Shown: piece by piece, positions 8,601 through 17,008 of the stretch | How positions within the stretch are numbered: the stretch's first letter is position 1 | Layout of the letters: each line of letters begins with the position of its first letter | DNA from: CAWIXB01 sp963839955 | GTDB lineage: Bacteria > Actinomycetota > Actinomycetes > JACCUZ01 | Direction: 5' to 3' | Assembly: GCA_963839955.1 (NCBI GenBank) | Contig: CAWIXB010000001.1 | Coordinates: 3,658,001-3,722,000, forward strand | DNA length: 64,000 nucleotides | The notes under the pieces: generated by a model | Databases searched by the model: none | Told to the model about the DNA's origin: nothing | What the model saw: only the letters and a program-made list of their open reading frames with translations | Program-made: the position numbers and the translations under genes

Positions 8601-10303
8601 ACCCTCGACTCGGTGAACCCGTGCGGCTGGAAGAGCCCCTCGTCGCCACGGCGCTCGCCGTCGAAGAGCCGTCCGCCGTTCCCGTCGATGTGTACGGCGT
8701 CAACGTAGACCCCTCGGCCCTGGTAGAGCGCGTCCGTGCTGTAGCGCCAGCGCACGACGACCTGGCCGTTGAGCGCACCGAGCGGCGCCTGCACGTGCTG
8801 CCACTTCCGGCCGGTGAAACCCGACCAGCGGCGAAGCTCGGTCCAGGTGGCGCCGTTGTCGCGCGACACCTCGAGTGACACCGGATCGGTGCTCTCGGTG
8901 TCCACGAACAGGTCGAAGCCGATCCTGGCGCTCGGGTCGGTGGCCGCGACGGGCAGGTCCAGGGTCGCCGTGCGTGCGTCTCCGTCGCCGGAGAACCAGG
9001 CGGTCGGACCGCGTCGCGGCCGGACCGGCATCGACATGCCCAGGTCGTGGGCCACGGCCCGACGGGCCGGGTTGTTGCTGCCCCAGTCGCGGCTCGGGTG
9101 CACGCGGTTGGTGAGCAGGATGACGAAGGAGTTGGAGAGCGGGTCGAGGACGAGCGAGGTCCCGGTGTAACCGGTGTGCCCGGCCGTCATCGGCGAGGAG
9201 AGCGCGTCCATGTACCACCGCTGGTCGAGCTCGAAGCCGAGCCCGTGGGAGTTGCCCGGGAAGGCTGCGTTCTCGTTGTGGAACAGCGAGTCGACCGACG
9301 CGGGCGAGAGGATGCGTGCCTTGCCGTAACGCCCGTGGTTGAGCAGGGTCTGCGCGAGCACCGCGAGGTCGTCGGCGGTCGAGAACACACCTGCGTGGCC
9401 GGCGACGCCGCCGAGGGACCAGGCGTTCTCGTCGTGCACGCTGCCGCGGATCACGCCACGGCCGGTCGACGGCTGGTACTCCGTGGCGGCGATCCGGTCG
9501 AGGACGGCGGCGGACGGGTTGTAGCCGGTGTCGCGCATGCCGAGCGGTCTGGTGATCCCGTCGGCGACCACTGTGTCGAGGGTGCGGCCGGCCAGCTGCT
9601 CGACGATCTTCCCGAGCGTGATCAGGTTGAGGTCGGAGTACAGGTATCTCGCACCGGGTGCGGCGGTCGGTTTGACCGTGTACGTGGCCTGGTAGCGCTC
9701 CTCGACGGTGTCGTACGCGCTGTAGAGCGGCAGCCAGGCGGGCAGCCCCGACGTGTGCGTGAGCAGCTGGCGCACGGTGACGTCCTGCTTGCCGTTCTCC
9801 GCGAATGCCGGGATGTAGGAGGCCACGGTCGCGTCGAGGTCGAGGCGGCCCTTCTCGACCTGCTGCACCGCGACGATCGAGGTGAACAGCTTCGACACCG
9901 ATGCCAGGTCGAAGATGCTGTCCTCGCGGGTGGCCACCCATTGGTCGCGCGGGAGCTCGGTGCCGTCGCCGCTTGCGTAGCGCAGGTTGTGACCGAACGC
10001 TCGGCGCGCCACCACGGTGGCGTCGTGGGCGGCGAGCACCACCGCGCCGGCGTAGAGCGGCCGGGTGGGAGACGGCTGCAGGTACGACGCCACGTCGGCC
10101 TGCATGCGATTGATCCACTGCGGCACCAGCCCGGCCGACTGCGGCGTACCGGGATGCAGGGTCCGGCCGGTGGACGGTGGCGCAGCTGGGGACGGTGGCG
10201 CGCCGGCGGCCGGGCCGCTCAGCAGGCCGACGGCGAGTGCTGCCGTCGCGAGCCCGGCAACCACGGCTCTGGTGGCGGGCTGATTCCGTCGGCTCGATGT
10301 CAT
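8597..10303 (-). CDS. AmlB-like secreted serine hydrolase with extra C-terminal beta domain
   Basis: A signal peptide (cut near APA, about residues 30-36) precedes a class C beta-lactamase/esterase-type domain. The catalytic SxxK is SVSK (about residue 137), the Tyr motif is YSD ('YLYSDLN'), and the third box is GHTG ('AGHTGYTGTS'). In Bacillus the homologue AmlB (YbbE) sits beside NamZ and NagZ and trims the amino sugar side of muropeptides; the same order here argues for a comparable job. Residues after about 410 form an added beta-sandwich-like region ('DNGATWTELRRWSGFTGRKW'), reminiscent of MAM/immune-inhibitor-A type modules, which the short family members lack. A GGAGGACAG site precedes the ATG. 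Confidence 0.87.
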   Translation of the reverse strand: MTSSRRNQPATRAVVAGLATAALAVGLLSGPAAGAPPSPAAPPSTGRTLHPGTPQSAGLVPQWINRMQADVASYLQPSPTRPLYAGAVVLAAHDATVVARRAFGHNLRYASGDGTELPRDQWVATREDSIFDLASVSKLFTSIVAVQQVEKGRLDLDATVASYIPAFAENGKQDVTVRQLLTHTSGLPAWLPLYSAYDTVEERYQATYTVKPTAAPGARYLYSDLNLITLGKIVEQLAGRTLDTVVADGITRPLGMRDTGYNPSAAVLDRIAATEYQPSTGRGVIRGSVHDENAWSLGGVAGHAGVFSTADDLAVLAQTLLNHGRYGKARILSPASVDSLFHNENAAFPGNSHGLGFELDQRWYMDALSSPMTAGHTGYTGTSLVLDPLSNSFVILLTNRVHPSRDWGSNNPARRAVAHDLGMSMPVRPRRGPTAWFSGDGDARTATLDLPVAATDPSARIGFDLFVDTESTDPVSLEVSRDNGATWTELRRWSGFTGRKWQHVQAPLGALNGQVVVRWRYSTDALYQGRGVYVDAVHIDGNGGRLFDGERRGDEGLFQPHGFTESRV

Positions 10304-10343
10304 CTGTCCTCCTCGAGTACGACGCGTGGGTGACGCGGTCGCA

Positions 10344-11618
10344 CTAGCGGTAGATGAGGTACTTGGCGCGGGTCCGGCGGAAGTCCTGCAGCTCGTCCTG
10401 CCAGCCGGCGACGACCTGCTGGCCGGTGGCTCCGTTGTCGACCATCGTGCGGAAGCGGGTCGAGCCGGTGAGCTTGTCGATCCAGTTGTCGCTGCGCCAC
10501 GCGAAGTCGTTGGGGTAGAGCCGCTTGGCCGTCACGATCATCTCCGTCGCGGTACGCACCGAGTCGTAGGCAGCCGGGTCGGTGATGTGCACCTGGACAC
10601 CGCCGACGGCAACGTTGGCGTGCTTGGAGAAGGTCGGCGTGAAGTAGGCCTCGCGGAAGTTGACGCCGGGAAGCTTGGCGGCGTTGAGCGCGGCTGCCCA
10701 GCGGTAGTCGATGTAGGGCGCGCCCACCAGCTCGAACGGCCGGGTGGTGCCACGGCCCTCGGAGAGGTTGGTGCCCTCGAACATGCAGGTGCCCGGGTAG
10801 ACGAGTGCCGTGTCAGGCGTGGGCATGTTCGGCGACGGCAGCACCCAGGGTGCGCCTGTCTGGTCGAAGAACATCTCTCGCGACCAGCCGTGCATCGCCA
10901 CCACGGTGAGGTCGACCTGCGAGCCGACCGCGTCGGGCAGGAACTCCTTGTTGAACAGCCTGGCGAGCTCACCCACGGTCATCCCGTGCTGCTGGGAGAT
11001 CGCCTTGCGGCCGACGAACGTGGCGAATTCCGGATGCATCACCGGCCCGGTCGCGGCCCGGCCGCTGACTGGGTTCGGCCGGTCGAGCACGACGAACCGC
11101 TTTCCGGCCAGGGCTGCGGCCTCCATCGCGTCGTACAGGGTCCAGATGTAGGTGTAGAAGCGCGCACCCGCGTCTTGGATGTCGAACATCACGGTGTCGA
11201 CGCCCGACCTGGTGAAGATGTCGGCGAGCGCCTGGCCCGACTTCAGGTAGGTGTCGTAGACGGGCAGGCCCGTCTGCGGGTCGGTGTAGAAGCCTTCCGA
11301 CCCGCCGGCCTGCGCGGTTCCGCGGAAGCCGTGCTCGGGCCCGAACACCGCCGTCAGGTCGACGTCGTCGGATGCCGCCATCACGTCGACCTCGTGGCGA
11401 TGGTTGGGCATGACCCCGGTCGGGTTGGTGATGATGCCGACCTTCTCCCCCGCCACCGCCTGGTAGCGGTCGGCGGCGAGCACCTCGATGCCGGTCTGCA
11501 GCCGTCCGGGTTTGACCGCTGACTTCTCGTCGGCCGGTACCGCGCCCTGCATGGGCATGACGACGGCCGCGACGGCCGCCGCGACGGCGACGATCGACGT
11601 GAGTCGGGTGCTGCGCAT
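10344..11618 (-). CDS. namZ: NamZ-type exo-beta-N-acetylmuramidase (DUF1343, GH171)
   Basis: The 424-residue protein has a signal peptide (hydrophobic residues about 8-22) and the DUF1343 core. Recognisable stretches include GIITNPTGV, AVFGPEHGFRG (about residues 88-100), DIQDAGARFYTY, DRPNPVSG and EGRGTTRPFE. NamZ of Bacillus cleaves MurNAc from the non-reducing end of peptidoglycan fragments and defines family GH171. The enzyme would act outside the membrane, together with NagZ encoded two genes upstream. GGAGACGCC stands just before the ATG. It is 40 bp from the AmlB-like gene, so they are probably co-transcribed. Confidence 0.9.
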   Translation of the reverse strand: MRSTRLTSIVAVAAAVAAVVMPMQGAVPADEKSAVKPGRLQTGIEVLAADRYQAVAGEKVGIITNPTGVMPNHRHEVDVMAASDDVDLTAVFGPEHGFRGTAQAGGSEGFYTDPQTGLPVYDTYLKSGQALADIFTRSGVDTVMFDIQDAGARFYTYIWTLYDAMEAAALAGKRFVVLDRPNPVSGRAATGPVMHPEFATFVGRKAISQQHGMTVGELARLFNKEFLPDAVGSQVDLTVVAMHGWSREMFFDQTGAPWVLPSPNMPTPDTALVYPGTCMFEGTNLSEGRGTTRPFELVGAPYIDYRWAAALNAAKLPGVNFREAYFTPTFSKHANVAVGGVQVHITDPAAYDSVRTATEMIVTAKRLYPNDFAWRSDNWIDKLTGSTRFRTMVDNGATGQQVVAGWQDELQDFRRTRAKYLIYR

Positions 11619-11659
11619 GGCGTCTCCGAATTGTCGAAGGGGGTTGTCGTTGGCAGGTG

Positions 11660-12643
11660 TCAGGGCCGGGGGTGGCCGCGCCGCACCGAGAGGTCGGCGA
11701 TCACCGGGCGATGGTCGGAGGCGAGAGTGGCGGGCACCTCCGCCCGGCGTACGCCGATGCCCTCGCTGACGGTGACGTAGTCGATGCGCTTGACCGGCAC
11801 GTCGGCGGGATAGGTGAGTCCTGGCGCCGTGCCGTTGGCCGCGGCCCAGCCGTCGGTCAGGTCACTCCACAGGGGTGCGAGCTCCGGCGCGTCGGGCTCG
11901 GCGTTGAAGTCGCCCAGCAGCACCTGGTGGGCATCGGTACCGTCGTCGGCGAGGATGCGACGGGTGTCGGCCACCTGTGCCTCGCGCACCGAGGGGTCTG
12001 CCCGGTAGTCGAGGTGCGTGACGTAGACGTGCACGCGTTCGCCCCTCACGTCGACGACAGCCTCGGCGAAGCCGGGCGCCGGCGCGGGTGTCGGGTTCGG
12101 ATCCTGCGTCGACAACCGGGTGAGGTCGTGGTTCTGCGCCGACACGATGCGGTGCTTGCTCAGCACCGCCACGCCGTACTCGCGTCGTGGCTCGCCCGGT
12201 GACAGCGGGTCGAGGGAGTAGATCGGCGCGAAGAACGCGTGCATCTTCAGCATGCGAGCGAGCTCGGCGGTCTGGTCGCGCCAGTCGCTGCGCGCCGCCC
12301 AGTGCACGTCGACCTCCTCGAGGCCGACCACCTCCGCCCGGCTGGCCCGGATCACCGCAGCAGTGCGCTCGAGGTCGAGCTGCCCGTCGCTGCCGATGCC
12401 GGTGTGGATGTTGTACGTCGCCACCCGCAGCGGCACGTCGCCCTGCCCGGCTCCGCCGGCAGTCCCTTGATTGCCGGCTCCGCCGGCAGCCCCTTGATTG
12501 CCGGCTCCGCCGGCAGCCCCTTGATTGCCGGCTCCGCCGGCAGCAACCGCCCCACCCCCACACACCACGGTCGCAGCCACCAGTGCGGCCGTCAGGACGG
12601 CCGCGAACCCCCGCCGCCGCGGCAGCCAGACTGCTCCGCTCAC
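11660..12643 (-). CDS. secreted endonuclease/exonuclease/phosphatase (EEP) family protein
   Basis: The GTG start overlaps the nagZ stop (GTGA). After a signal peptide (about residues 12-35) comes a short low-complexity stretch made of a nine-residue repeat GGAGNQGAA, then the EEP fold: VATYNIHTG (Asn), GLEEVD (Glu), THLDY, LLGDFNAEPDA (Asp-Asn), and a final SDHRPV (Asp-His). All catalytic positions of the DNase I-like metallophosphatase superfamily are visible. The substrate could be nucleic acid, a phosphodiester lipid or a phosphosugar; its place inside a muropeptide operon is unexplained. The repeat is encoded by a nucleotide array that also occurs elsewhere in the window (see repeat entries). 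Confidence 0.85.
   Translation of the reverse strand: MSGAVWLPRRRGFAAVLTAALVAATVVCGGGAVAAGGAGNQGAAGGAGNQGAAGGAGNQGTAGGAGQGDVPLRVATYNIHTGIGSDGQLDLERTAAVIRASRAEVVGLEEVDVHWAARSDWRDQTAELARMLKMHAFFAPIYSLDPLSPGEPRREYGVAVLSKHRIVSAQNHDLTRLSTQDPNPTPAPAPGFAEAVVDVRGERVHVYVTHLDYRADPSVREAQVADTRRILADDGTDAHQVLLGDFNAEPDAPELAPLWSDLTDGWAAANGTAPGLTYPADVPVKRIDYVTVSEGIGVRRAEVPATLASDHRPVIADLSVRRGHPRP
12444..12542. repeat. 27-bp tandem array of a GC-rich palindrome, inside a coding region
   Basis: Three exact copies of TTGCCGGCTCCGCCGGCA begin at 12471, 12498 and 12525 (period 27), plus one imperfect copy at 12444. Each copy is a self-complementary hairpin (TGCCGGC/GCCGGCA). The period is a multiple of three, so the array is translated in-frame as GGAGNQGAA repeats just after the signal peptide of the EEP protein. 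The same 18-mer occurs in a non-coding array at 32603-32685. Confidence 0.9.
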
Positions 12644-14499
12644 CAGCCGAGACCGTGCCCGTACGGGTACAGCGCGGTGTCGGGGTCGTCGGCCGTCGGG
12701 ATCGTGACGGGCAGCTTGCCCGCCGGGGTGATCTCGCCGAACAGCACCTTGGCGAGCGACCCGAGCGAGGGCCCGGCGTACGAGTACGTCGCGACATAGG
12801 TCGGCGCGTCGGTGAAGTGCGCGATGTCATACGGGTCGCGCACCGCCGCGACCACCACGGGCGTGCCGGAGTCGAGCAGCGCCTGCACGAGCCGCTGCTG
12901 ACCGGGACCACCGTTGGCGCCGCCCGTCGTGCGACCGTCCCACGCCTTGTTTGTCAGGACGACGACAACGTCGTTGGCCTTGGCCTGGGCGACCGCCGCG
13001 TCGATCCTCGCCTGGTTGGGGTTGAGCCCGGTCTCGAGGACGCTGGTCTGTGGGCCGCGGGCGGCGATCTGGTCGCCCAGGGTCCTGGTGGTCGTCACGC
13101 CCCAGCCGGTGACGAGCACCTTGCCGGTGGACTCGGGCAGGGGCAACGCATCGTCGTCGTTCTTGACGAGGGTCGTGGTGCGGTCGGCGATCTCCTGGGC
13201 CCGTGCGAGGTGGGCAGGGGTGCCGACAACCGAGCCGACCTTGCTCTCGTCCACGTAGGGGTTGGCGAACAGGCCCTTGCGCATCTTCAGTCGCAGCACG
13301 CGGAAGACCGACTCGTCGATGCGCTTCTTGGTCAGCTCGCCGGACTGCACGGCGGCGAGCACGGCGTTGTAGGCGACATCGATGCTCGGCGGCATCAGCA
13401 GCTGGTCGACGCCGGCCTTGAGCGCGAGCACTGGAACCCGGTCGTCGCCGTACTTGTCCCGCACACCCTGCATGCCGAGCGAGTCGGTGATGACGACGCC
13501 GTCGTAGCCCATGTTCTTGCGCAGGATGTCGGTCAGGATCGGCTTCGACAGCGTCGCTGGGTCGCCGGCCGGGTCGAGCGACGGGACGATGATGTGCGCC
13601 GTCATGATCGAGTCGATGCCTCGCTTGATCGCCGCCTTGAAGGGCGGGGCGTCGATCTGCTCCCACTCGTCGCGGGTGTGGGTGATCAGCGGCACACCGG
13701 TGTGGCTGTCGACGGCCGTGTCGCCGTGGCCGGGGAAGTGCTTGGCAGTCGACGAGACACCGGCGTCCTCGTAGCCCTTCACCTGGGCCGACGTAAGCGT
13801 CGACACCAGCGACGGGTCGCTGCTGAAGGACCGCACGCCGATCACCGGGTTGGCGGGGTTGACGTTGACATCGGCGACGGGACCGAAGTTCTGGTTGATG
13901 CCGATCGCGCCGAGCTCCTCGCCGCCGATGTAGGCAGCGTCATAGGCATCGGCCTCGGTGCGACCCGCGCCGAGTGCCATGTTGCCCGGGAACTGCGTGG
14001 CGGGCGGACCGACGCGGACGACGACGCCCTGCTCCTGGTCGGTGCTGATCAACAGCGGGATCTTGGACTTCGCCCCCATGGCCACCCGCTGCACACCGTT
14101 GGAAAGTCCGGCGATCTGCGGGGGGTTGTTGACGTTGTTCGACCAGGCGAAGTAGATGACGCCGCCGAGGTGGTACTTCTCGATCAGCGCTTTTGCGTTG
14201 TCCACTCCGTGCGCCGTCCGGTTGTTGGCGACGTCCGCGGCGTTGGTCGTGTCGGCGGTCGCCCCGTAGGCATAGGTCACGAAGAGCTGGCCTACCTTCT
14301 CCTCCAGTGTCATATGGCGCATCAGGTCCCTGACCTGCTTGTCGATCCGCGGGCCGTCGGGTGGCCCGGAGGGACCGGCGGGACCCTGCGCGGCCCGCGC
14401 ATCCACCGGGGCCCCGACCAGTCCGGTGACGGCGAGGGTCAGCACCGCGAGCAGCGCGAGGAAGACACGAAGGGGAGTCTTGCTGACGATGGCCGGCAT
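12640..14499 (-). CDS. nagZ: NagZ-type beta-N-acetylhexosaminidase (GH3), secreted
   Basis: The 619-residue protein begins at the ATG at 14499, which has an ideal GGAGGCACC site; an earlier in-frame start at 14544 lacks one. A signal peptide (about residues 8-33) is followed by the GH3 N-domain with LLISTDQEQG, the NagZ-specific loop KHFPGHGDT (His-Asp acid/base dyad, about residues 245-253) and ITDSLGM containing the nucleophile Asp. A GH3 C-terminal domain follows, a two-domain form like Bacillus NagZ (YbbD). It removes GlcNAc from muropeptide ends outside the cell. It heads the run nagZ-EEP-namZ-amlB-RpiR, and its promoter faces the SIS gene with a DasR-like operator between them. Confidence 0.93.
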   Translation of the reverse strand: MPAIVSKTPLRVFLALLAVLTLAVTGLVGAPVDARAAQGPAGPSGPPDGPRIDKQVRDLMRHMTLEEKVGQLFVTYAYGATADTTNAADVANNRTAHGVDNAKALIEKYHLGGVIYFAWSNNVNNPPQIAGLSNGVQRVAMGAKSKIPLLISTDQEQGVVVRVGPPATQFPGNMALGAGRTEADAYDAAYIGGEELGAIGINQNFGPVADVNVNPANPVIGVRSFSSDPSLVSTLTSAQVKGYEDAGVSSTAKHFPGHGDTAVDSHTGVPLITHTRDEWEQIDAPPFKAAIKRGIDSIMTAHIIVPSLDPAGDPATLSKPILTDILRKNMGYDGVVITDSLGMQGVRDKYGDDRVPVLALKAGVDQLLMPPSIDVAYNAVLAAVQSGELTKKRIDESVFRVLRLKMRKGLFANPYVDESKVGSVVGTPAHLARAQEIADRTTTLVKNDDDALPLPESTGKVLVTGWGVTTTRTLGDQIAARGPQTSVLETGLNPNQARIDAAVAQAKANDVVVVLTNKAWDGRTTGGANGGPGQQRLVQALLDSGTPVVVAAVRDPYDIAHFTDAPTYVATYSYAGPSLGSLAKVLFGEITPAGKLPVTIPTADDPDTALYPYGHGLGW

Positions 14500-14642
14500 G
14501 GTGCCTCCGGTGACGGGAACGGCGGCGGGCAGGGCAAGGAGCAACGAAGAAACGCTCCGGTTGGAAAGTTAGCTACATCACAGGTTCGGGGTCAATGCCC
14601 GTGTGTGTCCTAATTCGCACATTCTGTCCTGACCCGGCCAGA

Positions 14643-14656
14643 TTGGTATAGTCCAC
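14643..14656. promoter_or_regulatory. DasR/NagR-like operator
   Basis: TTGGTATAGTCCAC matches the core of the dre consensus ACTGGTCTAGACCACT: TGGT, TAG and CCA are all in register around a 2-fold axis. It lies 33 bp before the SIS gene (+) and about 145 bp before nagZ (-), so one site could control both directions. The 190-bp divergent region holds no gene. Confidence 0.65.
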
Positions 14657-14688
14657 CGCGTGGCCCGCCGTCCGATGACCCTGCCGCG

Positions 14689-15732
14689 ATGACCACCGTC
14701 ATGCGGGCCGAGATCGCCGAACAGGCGGCGGCGGTGGCCCGCACCCTCGAGGTGCTGACCCCCCAGCGGCCAGCGCTGCGCGAGCTGTCCACCGCCCGAC
14801 GGCAGGTGCTGTTCGTGGCCCGCGGCTCCTCCGACAACGCCGCCGTGTACGGCCGCTATCTCGTCGAGGTGCACGCCAGCCGTCCGGCGGCGCTGGCCGC
14901 CCCCAGCGTCGCGACCCACTACGGCGCCGACCTCGACCTCTCCGACGCCCTGGTCGTGAGCATCTCCCAGTCGGGTGAGACCGACGAGATCGTCGCGACC
15001 CAGGCCTGGGCCGGCGCGTGCGGGGCCGCCACGGTGGCAATCACCAACGGGGAGGGCAGCCGGCTCGCCGAGGGAGCCGACCACGCCCTCGTCACGCAGG
15101 CCGGACCCGAGCGCGCGGTCCCGGCCACCAAGACCTACACGACCCAGTTGGCCGCGGTCACGGTGCTCGCGACGGCGCTGGGCGCCGACATGACGGCACT
15201 GGACGCCGACCTCCTGCGGGTGCCCGCCGAGATCGCCCGGCTCGTTCAACGCGGCGACGGCGTCGACGAGGCTGCGGCCGCGCTGGCGGAGACGGCCGAG
15301 ATCATCGTCACCGGCCGCGGCCTGGTCTACGGCACGGCGCTCGAGACGGCGCTCAAGCTCGAGGAGACGTGCCTGCGACCGGTGCGCGGCCTCTCCTACG
15401 CCGACCTGCGCCACGGCCCTATCGCCGTGGTCGACCACGACGTGACCGCCGTGCTGGTCGCCGCCGCCGACGGGCCCATGCTCGCCGCCATGACCGAGCT
15501 CGTCACGGACCTGCGCGCTCGCGGCGCCCGGACAGTGGTGGTCGGTGGCGACGCCGTCCTGCAGCGCACCTGCGACCTGCACGTGCCGGGGCCCGACCTG
15601 CCCGAGCTGCTGGCCCCGCTCGCCCTCGTCGTTCCGGCTCAGCTGGTCGTCGAGGCCCTGGCCCGCCGCCTCGGCCTCGATCCCGACGCACCTCGCGGGC
15701 TGTCAAAGGTCACCCAGACCGACCGGCAGTGA
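14689..15732 (+). CDS. double-SIS GlmS-type protein, probable glucosamine-6-phosphate deaminase (NagB-II type)
   Basis: This 347-residue protein corresponds to the isomerase half of GlmS without the glutaminase domain. Two SIS domains are visible: 'FVARGSSDNAAVYGRY' with SISQSGET (about residues 87-93), and 'VTGRGLVYGTALETALKLEET' with 'RHGPIAV'. The end PRGLSKVTQT mirrors the GlmS C-terminal loop. Such stand-alone proteins act as NagB-II, turning GlcN-6-P into Fru-6-P plus ammonia, or as AgaS. No classical NagB is present in the locus, so deamination is the likely role; this is inference. It stands alone on the plus strand, divergent from nagZ, and its 3' end overlaps the convergent ceramidase-like gene by 23 bp. 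Confidence 0.78.
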   Translation: MTTVMRAEIAEQAAAVARTLEVLTPQRPALRELSTARRQVLFVARGSSDNAAVYGRYLVEVHASRPAALAAPSVATHYGADLDLSDALVVSISQSGETDEIVATQAWAGACGAATVAITNGEGSRLAEGADHALVTQAGPERAVPATKTYTTQLAAVTVLATALGADMTALDADLLRVPAEIARLVQRGDGVDEAAAALAETAEIIVTGRGLVYGTALETALKLEETCLRPVRGLSYADLRHGPIAVVDHDVTAVLVAAADGPMLAAMTELVTDLRARGARTVVVGGDAVLQRTCDLHVPGPDLPELLAPLALVVPAQLVVEALARRLGLDPDAPRGLSKVTQTDRQ

Positions 15733-17008
15733 GCAGCGCGACCGACCTGTCCAGCGCCCGCTCGCTCTCACCAGCCGCGACCGGCGAGATGAGCACCTCG
15801 TAGTCCTCCCGTCCGAACGCGTCTGATGTCGGCAGGTAGCCGCAGTAGCCGTTCGTGTAGCCGAGGACGACCGCACCGTCGACGGTGAGCGCGGCCCGGG
15901 CCGCCAGGGCGGAGTAGGGCTCGGCACCCAGTCCGAAGAGCAGCACGCCGCCGAGGTCGAGCGCGCTCACCACGCACGGCACGGCTGCGCCGTCGCCGGC
16001 GGCCGCCTCGGTCAGCGCCACGCCCTGCAATGCGGTGGCCGCCTCACGGGCACCGACCACGTCGCCGCAACGTACGGCGTCGTCGTGGCGTGCCTGCGCG
16101 CGGGCGCGAGCGCCTTCGGCCTGCTCGCGGGACATGGGTGCGCGTGAGGCCAGTTCGACGACGTCGTGCGCACCGGCGAGAGGCCGCGCCGCGTCGAACC
16201 GGCGGACCGCGGTGGTGGCAAGCAGATCGCGCAGCTGCGGCGCGGCCACTCCGGCCAGGCGGTCGACCTCCGCGGCCGTCTGCGCGCGCCGGTGCGGTCG
16301 CGTGCTCATGTCGCCGGCCACACCGGTCGCGACCACGGACCACGGCGCGGCTTCGCGCTCGGTCGCCAGTTCCGCGCGGAGCGCGCGCCGCACGCCACCG
16401 GTGAGGTCGGCCGAGACGGACAGGTTGGTCGCGGCGAGGACGGTGGGGTGCACGGCGAGGACGGTCACGGCGCCGAGCAGGCGGCCGTCATCGGGACGGC
16501 GGACGCCCAGGGCGGCGACCGGCGCGGTCAACGCCTTGGTCTCGCCCGCTCGCTGACCTCCGACGTGGGTCAGCTCTCCGATGTGCACGGTCAGATCCGC
16601 CGGCACGGCCGCCTCGAGGGCCCGCTCAGCCGCCGCCACGGCGGCGGCAGGCAGCACGTCGTCCCAGGGTGGCGGGGTGACCCCTCCACGGGGTGTGCAA
16701 CCGGTGTCCGGGCCGGCGTGCGTGTGCGTCGCGGCCAGCCACACCAGGTCGGGCGTCGTCCCGGCCAGTTCCGCGACGCGGACTCGGGTGGAGTCGGCGA
16801 CGTCGCGGTTGACCGACACGACGTCGGCGACGCACACCACCGCGGTCGACCCCTGGTGGGAGACAGAGACCGCCGACACCTCGAGCGCATCGAGCGTGCC
16901 CGTCGAGGGACTGCTGCGCTCGCCGTAGCCACCGAGCACGGTGCCGGGATCGACCTGCAGGTGGGCCACGCCGTGGCCGATCCGGGGGTACGACGATGTG
17001 TCAGCCAC
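15710..17008 (-). CDS. neutral/alkaline ceramidase N-domain-like hydrolase
   Basis: The protein is about 432 residues from the GTG at 17008, which overlaps the murQ stop by eight bases; a longer open frame upstream runs back through murQ and was rejected. The N-terminus (IGHGVAHLQVDPGTVLGGYGER) and the metal-site stretch LAATHTHAGPDTG (about residues 92-104) match the N-terminal domain of neutral/alkaline ceramidase-like proteins. No signal peptide is visible, so it is probably cytoplasmic. Proteins of this family turn up in many sugar-catabolic operons of actinobacteria with no proven substrate. Its tight coupling to murQ suggests that it acts on an amidated amino-sugar compound. Confidence 0.75.
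   Translation of the reverse strand: MADTSSYPRIGHGVAHLQVDPGTVLGGYGERSSPSTGTLDALEVSAVSVSHQGSTAVVCVADVVSVNRDVADSTRVRVAELAGTTPDLVWLAATHTHAGPDTGCTPRGGVTPPPWDDVLPAAAVAAAERALEAAVPADLTVHIGELTHVGGQRAGETKALTAPVAALGVRRPDDGRLLGAVTVLAVHPTVLAATNLSVSADLTGGVRRALRAELATEREAAPWSVVATGVAGDMSTRPHRRAQTAAEVDRLAGVAAPQLRDLLATTAVRRFDAARPLAGAHDVVELASRAPMSREQAEGARARAQARHDDAVRCGDVVGAREAATALQGVALTEAAAGDGAAVPCVVSALDLGGVLLFGLGAEPYSALAARAALTVDGAVVLGYTNGYCGYLPTSDAFGREDYEVLISPVAAGESERALDRSVALLTAGRSG

Noticed and set aside
12444..12542. Regular 27-bp repeats as a possible CRISPR array
   Set aside because: There are no unique spacers, the unit is a palindrome repeated head to tail, it is translated inside a gene, and no cas genes are present.
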